Origin: Hexactinellida sp. DTS-2022
Lineage: Eukaryota > Porifera > Hexactinellida
Length of the DNA: 64,000 nt
Direction: 5' to 3'
Assembly: GCA_028753945.1 (NCBI GenBank)
Contig: JAPNXP010000012.1
Location: 2,728,001 to 2,792,000 of the forward strand
Shown: positions 44,355 through 54,739 of the stretch, piece by piece
How the letters are laid out: each line of letters starts with the position of its first letter
How positions within the stretch are numbered: the stretch's first letter is position 1
Notes under the pieces: generated by a model
The model's database searches: none
The model's input: the letters and a program-made list of their open reading frames with translations, nothing else
Told to the model about the DNA's origin: nothing
Program-made: the position numbers and the translations under genes

Positions 44355-46430
44355 CGTTATCGGAAAATTCGTCGCCAGGAAATTGGTCGCCGGAAAATTG
44401 GTCGCTTGGAAAATTGGTCGCCGGAAAATTGGTCGCATGGAAAATTGGTCGCATGGAAAATTAGTCGCGTGTTCAATGGGTGCAAGGTTGTTTATTTATT
44501 TCTCTTCGATAATATGGTTTCTTCAATTGAGTGCTAAAACCGAAATTCTAATTATGCATTTATCATTTAATTCTATTATCTAATATGGATTCGTCACTTT
44601 CAATGTAAACACCCTCAGTTACTTTTATTAAAACATCTCTAACTGGCTATGTATACTACATACGTGTATTTCTATCTATATTGAATTAAATCTATAAACC
44701 TCATCAATATCGTCAAATAATGGCTACTCCATTTACCATTCAAAGTATCAAGAGTGAAAGACAGAAGGATAAAGCAACTGTTGAAGGCTTTATTTACACA
44801 CTCAACAGAATGCCGATTGATGTCGAGTACTGGGTATGCGAAAAGCGCGGCGTTTGCAATTCAAGAATACATACGAGAAGCAACAATATAATAAAATCCA
44901 CAACTTCATCAGAATTGATTTATGGACATTCTCATGGATCCGATCCAGCTAAGTTAGAAATGTTAAAAGCATATAACATCCTAAAGATTAATGCTTCTGA
45001 TTCGGAAATGAGTACCAGGAGTCTTCTATGTATTGTAGTTCAAAGTTTGCCAGCACAAAGCATAAATAAATTTACCAAAATTTGATTCTGTGAAGAAAAC
45101 AATTAGAAAATACAAAAAAAGATACAAGGTAATGATTTTGGGAATCCTACCTCTTGTGCAGAAATTGTTATACCACATCGATTTACATTAACTTCCAAAG
45201 GTGAAACATTTTTGTTCTTCGATTCTGGCAATGGTGATTTTAACAGACTGCTTCTTGTTGGAACTCCAAAATTTATTACATTACTCAAAGAAAGTGATAG
45301 TTGGTATTATGATTTAACTTTTAACGTCGCCCCAGAACACTTCTTTCAACTATATACCATTCATGCACAGAGAAATGGTTACTTATTCCTATGTATTTAT
45401 GCATTACTTAATAGTAAAGCAAAACACTTACGATAGAATGTTTTCAAAATCGAACCAGCATTAAACCCCACATCAATTATGGTTTACTTCGAAAAGGCCT
45501 CAATAAACTCCATAGAATCTCACTTCACCGATTCCACATCAGGATGCTTTTTTCACTTATCGCAGAACACATACAGAAAAAACCAGACTGAAGGACTAGC
45601 TTCAGAGTATAGTCAAGACATGGAGTATGGGATTAAACTCAAAATGCTGCCGAGTCTGGCATTTGTGCCAGAAACTGATGTACGTAGTTGATAGTTTCAA
45701 TATCTTAATGACAGAATCCCCCAATCAGCATGCAATATGGCGAAGTATTTTGAAGACTACTATATTGGCAAAAAGATCCTGACAATACTCGACGGATACC
45801 TCCATTTCCTATCAAATTATGGAACATGTACACAAGAATACTTAATAGCATGCCTCGTTCTAATAACTGTGTTGAAGGATGGCACAACACCTTCAAATCA
45901 GGGATAAGCCATGCGCACCCAAGCTTTCCTAAGCTTTTATTGCACTTACTGAGGGAACAATCCCTTCAAGAAGCGATTTATGCTAAGTGGGAAGGTGGGT
46001 CCATTAAGCAACGATCTAAACAGTCCATCGAACAGGAAAAAAGACTACAAAATGTCGTTGGAGACTATCAAAAACGTTATATATTGGTTTATCTTCGTGG
46101 CATTGCCTATAATTTTAACTTGTGATGATACAATATTTTTCTGACTTGTGCTTCCCTAGCTCTCTCATTATTCATATTTATTATAAAGAAACTATTATTG
46201 AACTCATTTTATAAATAAAAGAAATATATACTACATTAGAAAGAGCTACTGGTTAATGGATAAACTCTTAATTGAGGCAATTTAACCATGACCGGAATCC
46301 TTTATTTGGATGTGTTTCCGTTAAAGTGACTCAAGAGTCAACTATATATTAAAAGAATTGTCCCTGCGACTAATTTTCTGGCGACCAATTTTCCGCGAAG
46401 AATTTTCCGACGACGAATTTTCCGCCATTC
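44355..46430 (+). mobile_element. MULE-C: Mutator-like element with 15-bp tandem-repeat ends
   Basis: The ends CGTTATCGGAAAATTCG and inverse GAATGGCGGAAAATTCG are followed by tandem GGAAAATTGGTCGC(C/T) units: about seven on the left (44363-44470) and four on the right. The TSD is ATTGCAATC (44346-44354) against ATTGTAATC (46431-46439), one mismatch in nine. It holds a degraded MULE transposase on the plus strand and is inserted in hAT-C. Confidence 0.85.
44720..46125 (+). pseudogene. MULE-C transposase (FLYWCH-type finger plus MULE domain)
   Basis: The first frame (44720-45085) has a FLYWCH-like finger: YWVCEKRGVC, then HSHG. The catalytic part follows in other frames: YDLTFNVAPEHFFQLYTIHA (about 45305-45365; the usual DGTF is DLTF here), YFEKASINSIES (about 45485), GCFFHLSQNTYRK (about 45541-45580), LAFVPETDVRS with a stop right after, and SNNCVEGWHNTFKSGI..AHPSF (about 45850-45930). 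The C-terminus ends at 46125 without a RING. Four frames must be joined, with stops at 45085, 45434 and 45689. It is a moderately decayed copy of the same broad family as MULE-B and MULE-D. Confidence 0.8.
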
Positions 46431-46619
46431 ATTGTAATCACGCACTGCATATTTATTCACAGCACAATGAGTAAACTAGAATCAAAATACCTTTAAAGTG
46501 AGCATAATTTTTTTAAAGAAACTGGGAGGGGGGGAGCGGCCCCCCCGGTTTTGGGCTCATTTCAAAACAGGGGGGCTCGCTCCCGCACCCCCGGAACCTG
46601 ACGCCCCTGGATGGTATGA

Positions 46620-48190
46620 TTACTGGAAGTGGAATATCATCGGTGCAGTCTCAAAATCAGGATAAATAAAAGTTTACTCGTCTTTTTTCAAAGATTTAAC
46701 CAGTTATTACGAATTGATTTCATAATGTGGACTATGTCAAATAATAAAATAAGGTTGCGCTTTGGGTTACATGGATATACACTCGCGGTTGCAATATTTT
46801 CGCGTCCTATAAAATAATTTAAATACACTGATATTTAATGGATAATTATCGGTACATATTGCATCAACAAATAAATCACAACTCTCTATATCACCAATTG
46901 TTTTTGTAATAATTGGATATAAATCAGCCGCGGAGGAATACTCTAATGGAATCTGACGAACAATGGTGGAAAACCTTTTCATAAGACTGAAAATAATCAT
47001 TGAAAACACAGTTGAGGGTGGGTCGCTAGGGTTGTCGATGGAGCCCAAAACTTTACCTCCTTTATGTGAAGCATCACTACTGACGTGAACTTCGTCCATT
47101 TGAAAAAGTATCACGTGGCGTTCCCTATGGATAAAATTGAAGTTGTTTCCTTTAGAATTTAAAAGTAATGACCTTCCACACCCAGTGTTTTTATACCAAT
47201 CAAATTTCTCTCGTGAGGCAAGATTAAGCAATTGGATAATTTAATATGTCGGTAACAAGCAGGTGATATTCCAAGAATTTTTAGTGAAAATACTCGAGTT
47301 AATATGTTAAACCGTCGACGTCTTTTAGCATTTATCAAATTTATCAGTGCCCAACTAAAAAGTGGAATGAAATCTTCAGAGATTCGCTACTGCATGTAAA
47401 TCGTCTATGTCTAGGTTTATCGAGTCACCATCAACAAGCTTAATTGCACTTTCGAGTTCATGGATAGCAAGTTTTATATGGTTGTTAGTAGAACATTCAG
47501 TTTGAGAGTTAATAGTTTGAAGTGAGAGTGAAAATGTATCTACTTCATCGAAGATGGTCTCAACTTGGCGAGTGTCGTTAATAAAAATTCGCGAGATCGG
47601 AATGGTGACGTTTTTATTATCAAATGCTTTGATGTATAAGTCATCGTTAACTAATACAGATCGGTCGATGAAATTTCCGGTTTCTAAAATAATGATTTTT
47701 ATTATACATAAAAGGGTGTTGTTAGACACATTAGTTATCCAGCCGTTTGGTAGGTCAATTAAATTTAGCTTAGAAAGAAGTTCAGAATATGAATTAACTA
47801 GGACTTAGCCACCGTTTCTTCGTTATCAGTTATGCTCTTGTAGTATGCAGATTCCATCAGCAGTCGTTCTTTGTCTTCTACGGATAGTCATTTTGGCTTG
47901 GAATTGAATTCAGAAAGATAGGAAGGACAGTTGGGAAAAATGCTGGGTACTGCTGTCTTCTTCAGAGCTATTCTCTCTCTGGAAACTGTAACAGTACGAA
48001 CCCCGTCATTGTAGGATATGGTCCTTTCGATGTCATCTTCTTTGAAATGACGAATGCATACCTAAAGAAACTAACTTAAATCTAGCAATCAATAAATGAA
48101 AATTATAGATACTTACCCTCATCTGCTTATTGGTTTCATAGTCCTTACGTGTCGTGGAATTGCCCTGAACCATTCTTCAAGTAACTTCGG
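46620..48190 (-). pseudogene. P4 transposase, N-terminal half
   Basis: A degenerate THAP N-terminus (…VPKRPEVT, stop, RMVQGNSTTRKDYETNKQMR) is followed by a 55-bp intron, then VCIRHFKEDDIERT, VPSIFPNCPSYLSEF, a linker (47729-47376), and the core QMDEVHVSSDASHKGGKVLG (about 47110-47050) with CTDNYPLNISVFKLF (about 46870-46825). Near 46740 FDIVHIMKSIRNNWLNL is readable in another frame. The reading then reaches the hAT-C insertion at 46610 and resumes at 36145. Several stops and shifts are present and the first Cys pair of THAP is not readable. Confidence 0.8.
48062..48116 (-). other. 55-bp intron in the P4 THAP region
   Basis: On the minus strand GATGAG is followed by GTAAGTATCT and the stretch ends TTTCTTTAG before GTATGCATTCGTC. 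Removing it joins NKQMR to VCIRHF, restoring the THAP spacing seen in P5, where the two are contiguous. Good splice consensus at both ends. Confidence 0.65.
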
Positions 48191-48529
48191 GTCTCTTGGG
48201 AACTACGGTGTACAATGCTAAATGCCAGCAGCAAATAAGCTTTACACAAAATTTAACTTGACTTACCTAACCAATCCCTGGGCCAAGTCCATCAATCAGC
48301 ACCATCGCCTTATTATGTATATAATGCTTTGGATCGGCCCATTTTCACGACTGGAATAAGAATTATTAATTCGATCTTACTGCAGCACTCTGACACCTTA
48401 GGTATAGCTTCATCTAAGAGATTAGTGAATGTACTACATTACCCATTGACATAATTAGCATTATGTATGGGATAATCAACCATTGCGAGTCCAATGGAAC
48501 CAGTGTATGGGGTAATGGTTGATTACCCC

Positions 48530-50265
48530 GGAATACCGACATAACGTTACACGACATAACGTTACAGACAGAATGTCACTTGGACAAAATGTTGCACGAC
48601 AAAATGTTACATAGACAAAATGTTACACGACAGAATGGTACTTATTTGATTGGCTAGTTTTTAGACTTCATAATAATTAAATGGTTACTTTAATATAACG
48701 GTATAACATTAATTATAATAAATACTTCAAATGGACACATACAAATAAATAATTGAGTGATGATTTAATATATCACATCTTGACTCCTTAAGCAGTTCCA
48801 AAACTAAAATGGTGCGCTACTCCGCTTAAGAACTCCAATCCAGGACATCAACGTTTTTAATGCTTGTTCGTTGGCTTGGCAACTCCTTCTCTTGGACTGC
48901 TGAGCTCCTGCGACGAACTTGGCATGTCGTCCTTGGATTAGTCCCTGGTCCCGCTTCAGGGCTGTGATGAATTTCCACATGTTCGGATGATGACGGTTGA
49001 ATTAAAGGAGCGATGCCATGCCTCCAAGGCATTAGTGGTTCGAGGTAGTCCGAATGGTGTCATAATGTGATAATTCCACAGGCCGATAGGAAATAGAGCC
49101 TCCTGGTAAATTCCGCTTGGGAGCAGGCGTCCGATGTAGGTGTCCTCGAAGTATGCCAGCAGACCGGCTGCTTGTGGCATCGGCAGCTGCCCAGCTACCT
49201 CATTGAAGAGATGTCGTACATGGGATGGTGGAGCGAATGCGAGAGCTGGTAGCAGTCGGATGCTTCTAGCAAGATCTCCATGCAGATGGTACTCAGCTTG
49301 CATCCCCTTAGCCTGCACCTTGCGCCATACATTTTGCGATAGGTGGAAGAAACAACACTTTAGCAGTGTATCGGGCCAGAAGTGTGCAAAACTGTTGAGT
49401 GACGCTCTTTCAAAGTCCATTATCATCTCGATGGGATGAGCAGCAGGACAAAGGAGCTGGATTTGCTGCCACATCCTTGTGTAGGTTACCTCTGTTTTAT
49501 TAGGTAGGAGCACAAAAAGACTAGGTAACAAGTGGCCATCCTTCATGGGATCAGGCCCACCACGCAATGCATGTACCACATGCGCCTGCGTGAATAGGGT
49601 GGATGCTGTCTTAAATGTTCCATCAGCCAACCAGACCTGGGATAACTGCAAAATCTCCAGATTTTGCTGTGTCCCGAAAATAAGGATTCGCATACCTCTT
49701 GGCCAGAGTAGTACAAGAGGAACTGTTCGCCTTTTGCTGTTTTCTTGTACTCTGGTGGGAGTGTGAGCTGTTCCAAGGTAGCAGGCTGTGCAGGAGCTGC
49801 CAATGCCTGCACGCATTGCCTCTGAAAGGTGCGCTTCAAGCTGTCTAGCTTGGGCAGCTTAAATTCGTGCAAAATGAAAAGGTGTAGAATTTAATTCTCT
49901 ATCGAATGCATATAAATTAAATATTCGCGCACTATTTATTATTCCTGTTTAGATATTAAACAGGTGCAAAAAAATGTTATAAAAATTGTGACCCCAGGTG
50001 CACATCTGTAACCCATGAGACACCTGTCCTGAAAATTTTAGTTCTTATTTAATTATGTTCTGTTCTGTGGAGACGATACGGACTAATAATATACCAAAGC
50101 TTTAAGACCAATACTGGGCCACTATACTATAGTATAGTCGGCACAGTAAAAAACTAGCCAATCAAATAAGTACCATTCTGTCGTGTAACATTTTGTCTAT
50201 TTAACATTTTGTCGTGTAACATTTTGTCCGTAACGTTATGTCGTGTAACGTTATATCGGTATTCC
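48530..50265 (-). mobile_element. MULE-D: Mutator-like element, GC-richer, with exact 9-bp TSD
   Basis: GGAATACCGACATAACG and its inverse are bounded by GATTACCCC (48521-48529, 50266-50274), identical on both sides. The subterminal regions are tandem variants of ACATAACGTTAC and GACAAAATGTTAC. At 1,736 bp it is short for an autonomous MULE. The coding part is near 50% GC, against roughly one third in its surroundings. Confidence 0.9.
48812..49872 (-). pseudogene. MULE-D transposase lacking its N-terminal finger, with frameshifts
   Basis: It starts LPKLDSLKRTFQRQC and LTLPPEYKKTAKGEQFLLYYSG (49872-49700), then shifts frame to MRILIFGTQQNLEILQLSQVWLADGTF (catalytic DGTF at about 49630), TQAHVVHAL, MIMDFERASLNSF (second Asp, about 49430-49395), CCFFHLSQNVWRKVQAKGM (about 49360-49305), LPALAFAPPSHV and TTNALEAWHRSFNS (about 49050-49010, with the conserved Glu). 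After one more shift it ends HPNMWKFITALKRDQGL… at about 48812. The DDE-type residues are all readable; two single shifts (about 49700 and 49000) break it. No FLYWCH finger is seen before 49872. Confidence 0.85.
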
Positions 50266-50278
50266 GATTACCCCATAC

Positions 50279-50442
50279 CAGTGGCGTAGCCAGGCTCGGT
50301 TGATTTCCCGGGCACAGAGGGAAGTTGCCCGGGCCTGTGCCTCCCAGGCCCGGGCCTGGCTACGCCACTGACCCCATTGAAAAAATATTGCCCGGGCACA
50401 GAGAGAAGTTTCCGGGGCATGTGCGGGCCTGGTACGCCACTG
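50279..50442. mobile_element. hAT-type MITE (CAGTGGCGTAGCCAGGC), 164 bp
   Basis: The ends CAGTGGCGTAGCCAGG and CCTGGTACGCCACTG have the exact 8-bp TSD CCCCATAC (50271-50278, 50443-50450). A second inner copy of the end (CCTGGCTACGCCACTG, to about 50370) indicates a tandem or partly duplicated structure. The left TSD overlaps the last four bases of the MULE-D TSD. Confidence 0.88.
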
Positions 50443-50576
50443 CCCCATACACAATGCAAATTATGCCAATAAGAAGCATAGTTTAGCTTAGAATAAAATT
50501 ACAAAACTGGACTCTGATTTTCAACTATGATTCGGCAGCATGTATAGCTGTATTATAGTAGGCCAGGTGCGATCTA

Positions 50577-50700
50577 ATTCAGTCGGTCATATTACAGTCG
50601 TGGCAATGGGTCGATCTTATTCCGGTCGATCCTAACCCATTAGATAAATTCAGAGGTCGATCATATTCCAATCGGTCCTATTCAGTCAACCCATTTATTT
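50577..50700. repeat. GGTCGATC / CAGTCGGTC repeat, related to the P3/P4 target sequence
   Basis: Short variants of GGTCGATC(T/A)TATTCC recur here in inverse orientation to the CGACTGGAATAAGATCGACC units at 26190-26227, 32315-32349 and 48332-48385. A P-type end motif (TATTATAGTAGGCCA) precedes it at about 50533-50552. It may be the remains of a P-type MITE. Confidence 0.45.
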
Positions 50701-51555
50701 CATGCGATGGCGTTAATATCACAATTACTCTGCCATAATTTTGTTGCCATTCCTTTTCCGGCATGATTTATGCTATTTGGTTAGTTTGTACATCCTCTTC
50801 CCCATTGACAATGGGGAAGAGACTATATCTTTAACCCGCTCATAATCACTTGTGAGGCCGGATCAAGAAAAGTAGAAATTGTCGGATCAACTTCTACCAA
50901 AGGGAAAGTTGCCTTTACTCTATTCTAGGATTCTACGAAATTAAAATCCGAAAAATGTATTGATTTGACCCTTGTAGTTTACAGTTGTGCTGCGTAACTT
51001 TCACACAATACTTTAAATCGTCCAAATTTTCAAAATCCTTTGACTTATCCCCTTTAAATATATTGATTGGTAACAGTAAGTCGCCAATTTACTATCGAAT
51101 GGTACATGAGCTCACAGTGGTTTGCGGCACGGAATAGTTGGGAATTTCGAGGTGTAGAAATTGCTTAATTATGAAATGAATAGATTTATAATTGTGTAAT
51201 TACTAAGTATTTCAAAAATTAACTTGGTGGAGTACCTATAGCTAAAACTAGCAACTGTTAAAGATGAAAGAATGTATTTATCAAAATTCCTTAAATTGCG
51301 GTTTCAAAATATCAAGAATTTCAATTTGCTAGGATTTCGTTTATGTCTGCAATATACCTTACTCTTCTTATACATTCTAAATTTAACACATATTCAATCT
51401 ATTCAAATTGTCAAATTGATCCTAATGTCTTATTAACTTCTCAAATTTCTTCTTTGGATATCAAATTATTTTGAAATTTTTAAGTATCCGCTAAAACAAA
51501 CATAGCATTCTATAGCTTAGAAATTTCCTGTGACCATTCTATGATGGAACATATA
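50701..51555. other. no feature recognised
   Basis: AT-rich sequence with no open frame or repeat that I can place. Confidence 0.35.
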
Positions 51556-51739
51556 CAGTAAAACCTCCCAAAGCGGCACCTCCGAGTAGCGGCAACCTCC
51601 GAGAAGCGGCACAAAATCATTCTCCCGATGGGTCCCGCTTTGGGAGGTTTACCTTACGAGCAACCTCCCAAAGCGGCAACCTCCGAGAAGCGGCACAAAA
51701 TCATTCTCCCGATGGGTGCCGCTTTGAGAGGTTTACCTG
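51556..51739. mobile_element. TA-flanked MITE, duplicated CCTCCCAAAGCGGCA type
   Basis: CAGTAAAACCTCCCAAAGC and an inverted right end are flanked by TA (51554-51555, 51740-51741). The interior is two head-to-tail copies of a roughly 95-bp unit similar to 18418-18517, so it probably arose by duplication of one unit. Confidence 0.8.
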
Positions 51740-52797
51740 TACAACATATTAAAATATTTAGATGCGCTTCGATGCGCAATATAGAATTTATATTCAAATT
51801 CCATTCTCTATTTTTCATTGCTATGAAAATGCTAAAACTATTTATTCGCTACTATTCAGTAGTATATCTTATTGGTTACCCAAATGTATGTAAATATTGT
51901 ATATTAAGAACAACTGAGCACTTAAGTACAATTTCATCAATGAGAGCAGCGAACTATGAACTCATATTGGGATTTTGATATTGAAGGAAGTTAGTTTTGC
52001 ACAATTCGGAGGTTATTTAGTGTGATGCACAAGTGACAGCAATGCTAGAAAAAGTCATCTTATATCCTTTGGGAACTGGACTTTTACAAAATATTCCCGA
52101 TGTTCAAGATATTTGAACAACAACTGTGGGTGAGTATTAAAAGATTGTTAACAAACCAAAAAATTTGTGTTTCATTGATTTACAACAAATCGCCTAGAAC
52201 TAAACTAAAAAGAGTGGATACATCATTTTTGATGATGCCATTCAATTCGCAGCTATCAATAACCCATATGCATTTGATACACTCATATTTCTATCTGCAA
52301 CCAGGATACCTATTCTTTACTAACTCCCATTTTAAACCACTGTGATTAGGCTAATCTCTACCTCTTAGGAAAATACAATTATGTTGATATTTTACGTTTT
52401 CTATCATACCCTAATAACATCACACCGTGACCCCCCGTAATTTCACAAGATTTGAAAATGCATAACGCTAGCTTTTTGATCATTTATTCAATAACGCATG
52501 ATTCAATTGTTTAATATCCAGTTAATTTAAAATGTATAATATTTTTTACTCAAAAGCAGGCATTTTTTCTCTCGAGGTTAGTGTTGAAAGAATTAAAATT
52601 TGATCACCACTACCAGCCTGTTCTCATTAATGGTCGTCAACCTTCATATTTTACGAATGACAGTTTAGTGATGCATTTGCAATCAAACTCTTATGTAATT
52701 CTTTTGAGAATTTAGTTAGTCACTAACTATAGTAATACTACTTCTATTAGCAAATGGAATGTATTCCAATACAATATCTCAATCAAATTATTGTTAA
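51740..52797. other. no feature recognised
   Basis: AT-rich DNA. The 116-residue frame at 51628-51978 starts inside the MITE and resembles nothing. Confidence 0.35.
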
Positions 52798-52960
52798 TCT
52801 ATATACTAAAAGCTCAATTGTAGCACAATTGTAGTGGATGTGTGTGTTTGTCTAAAATAAAATTTAGAAGAAATACCATAAGCTTTAGAGAACTGAATGT
52901 TTGGTTTTTTAAAACGAAATACAGTACATAATGGATATAGTGATAATGGTGGGGGCATGG
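52798..52960 (+). mobile_element. Helentron/HINE 5'-end fragment
   Basis: ATCTATATACTAAAAGCTC followed by GGATGTGTGTGTTTGTC is the same 5' layout as the HINE at 9213. No 3' hairpin follows before the P6 fragment, so it is truncated. Confidence 0.5.
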
Positions 52961-52999
52961 GATTCTTGGCCAAATTATCTCTATATCCAACATATCACT

Positions 53000-53930
53000 A
53001 TATTCAATATATTACTAAATCTATTATATATATTGAGTAATTACATTGTATCTACGTCTTGTTTTGGGAATAAAACAATTCTCAAGCTGATACATAATAT
53101 ATTGAAGTCGAGCTAGATCGAGAAACTTCGTAGTTGTACTGTCGGCGCAATTGCTAACTAATGACAAATCATTTCATTATTTCTTGAATATGCTCTTTAG
53201 CTCGGTTAGATGAAATGAACGTTCGGAATCACTTCCCTTGTGTGTAAATATAAGAGCAATTTAAGAAAAAGAGTTTCAACTTGTCGAATATCATTTATGC
53301 TGTGAAGTGACAATGAAATATTTTTGATATACAGTGGAGCCTCCCATAACGGACACTCCAAATAGCGGACAACCTCTAAATAACGGACAACCCTCGTGGC
53401 ACGGATTTATTTATTTAGCATATGTCTAATAGAAAAGCAACCTCTAAATAGCGGACAACCTCTAAATAACGGACAACGACTCCGGTCCCAAGGTGTCCGT
53501 TGTTCAGAGGCTCTACTGTATACAAATGCAGCTGTGTTTAAACTAGTGTCACTATTAGGACAAAGTTAATACAATTGTCATTGGGAGATAATAACAGACC
53601 AATTAAGAGGTATAGAGATTAAATTCAACTTATCCTTTGATCATGTATCGTTCTGACATTAAACTTCTATTTCTCTTCTTCTTCAGGCTTTAAGCTAATT
53701 GCAGAGCCTAGTTTATGAAATCTTCCTCTTTTGAGTCGAATAACAGAAGAGTTCTCTTAGAACTGGGAATAGAATAGTAAGATGGGTACGCAGGTAGTAA
53801 GCTAGGATTGACACCTTCTCTGAGCATTAGCCTGGCGCAGTGAATTTCTGTAAATATTCCGTATCCGCTTGGAACTTTGTGAGTAGACAAGATATCCTCC
53901 TCGTGAAATACTTCAATCACACATAAACTG
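53000..53930 (-). pseudogene. P6: P-type transposase fragment (THAP to early core)
   Basis: Minus-strand reading gives FHEEDILSTHKVPSGYGIF, LLPAYPSYYS.PSSKRTLL and DSKEEDFIN (53920-53708), matching the end of THAP and the linker of P5. Further on, LARLQYIMYQLENC and RRRYNVITQ (about 53120-53020) match P5 near 39180-39120. A Tigger-type MITE (53332-53518) sits between. The THAP start and all of the catalytic core are missing. Confidence 0.78.
53332..53518. mobile_element. Tigger/pogo-type MITE, 187 bp, inside P6
   Basis: CAGTGGAGCCTCCCATAACG and the inverse (…CAGAGGCTCTACTG) are flanked by TA (53330-53331, 53519-53520). ACAACCTCTAAATA(A/G)CGG is repeated four times. Confidence 0.85.
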
Positions 53931-54739
53931 CTTAAGGAGTCCCAACGTTGGGTCTAACTCAATGATTTGAATTATTTTTTAAGAATATTATGCCAGATCA
54001 CTTTTGAAATGGCTACCAGATCATTCAGTTCAATCATTTTTGCCTGCTTCCACTCAATCAACTCATTCAAAACATTATTGAACCTTCATCAGATCATTCA
54101 ATTCAATTTGGATTGAAGATAATAATTAATTTCAAATCAATTAAAATCTTGTCAGATATTGGGGTATTTCAACACTTTCAGGGCAGTTGTTCTTATCCAA
54201 ACTATATAAGTGTCTATTATCCGGATTCCAGGGGCCTTATTCACTAAACTTCTTAAACTTAGTTTGTGCTTAAACTAAGCATAAACTTAGTTTATGCTTA
54301 GTTCAAACTAAGTTTAAGCACAAACTAAGCACAAACTAAGTCTGAAACTAAGTCGGTATTCACAAAGCAAAACTAAGCTCAAACTAAGTCTAAACTTAGT
54401 TTGAACTTAGTTTGTGCTTAGTTTTGAGATCAAACTAAGTTTTTGCTTAGTTTTCCTCTGAAAATTTAGCAAAAGTTAAGTCTAGTTGCTAGTACACTTA
54501 ACTCCATATTCAAACAATTATTTGATCACTGTTCTGCAAGTCTTTGATAAACAATGTAAAGAGGGAAATCATTGTATAACAAATGTCAAAATGGCATTAA
54601 ATGAAAGCAAGTTAATGTCACCACCGCCCCTGAGCCAGTCATAGTTATCTTTTAAAAAGATATAAAATATCGGTAACTTTGCTGGATTACAACTTCCGTT
54701 ACAACTTCATCAATCATTATAATAATACTACGAACATCA

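Larger units (their letters stand above)
36146..46609 (+). mobile_element. hAT-C: autonomous-type hAT element, 10.5 kb with insertions
   Basis: The perfect 15-bp ends CAGGGGCGTCAGGTT and its inverse bound the element. The 8-bp TSD GATGGTAT is exact (36138-36145, 46610-46617) and lies inside the P4 coding sequence. Its own gene reads left to right at 41840-44088. P5 (36395-41667), a tiny MITE (44124-44212) and MULE-C (44355-46430) are inserted in it. Without them the element is about 3 kb, normal for hAT. Confidence 0.9.
32350..48331 (-). mobile_element. P4: P-element-like transposon, 16 kb with nested elements
   Basis: The left end CATAGCATTCTAATG and right end (inverse CAAAGCATTATATAC) continue into a shared GATGGTGCTGATTGATGGAC and a CCAGGG motif, so the inverted repeats are long. 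The TSD is GATCGAC (32343-32349) against GATCGGC (48332-48338), one mismatch. Its gene reads right to left: an N-terminal half at 46620-48190 and a C-terminal half at 35071-36145, separated by hAT-C. The left part also holds four further insertions: 32392-32625, 32795-32978, a HINE with a P-type MITE at 33001-34134, and 34251-34504. Confidence 0.85.
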
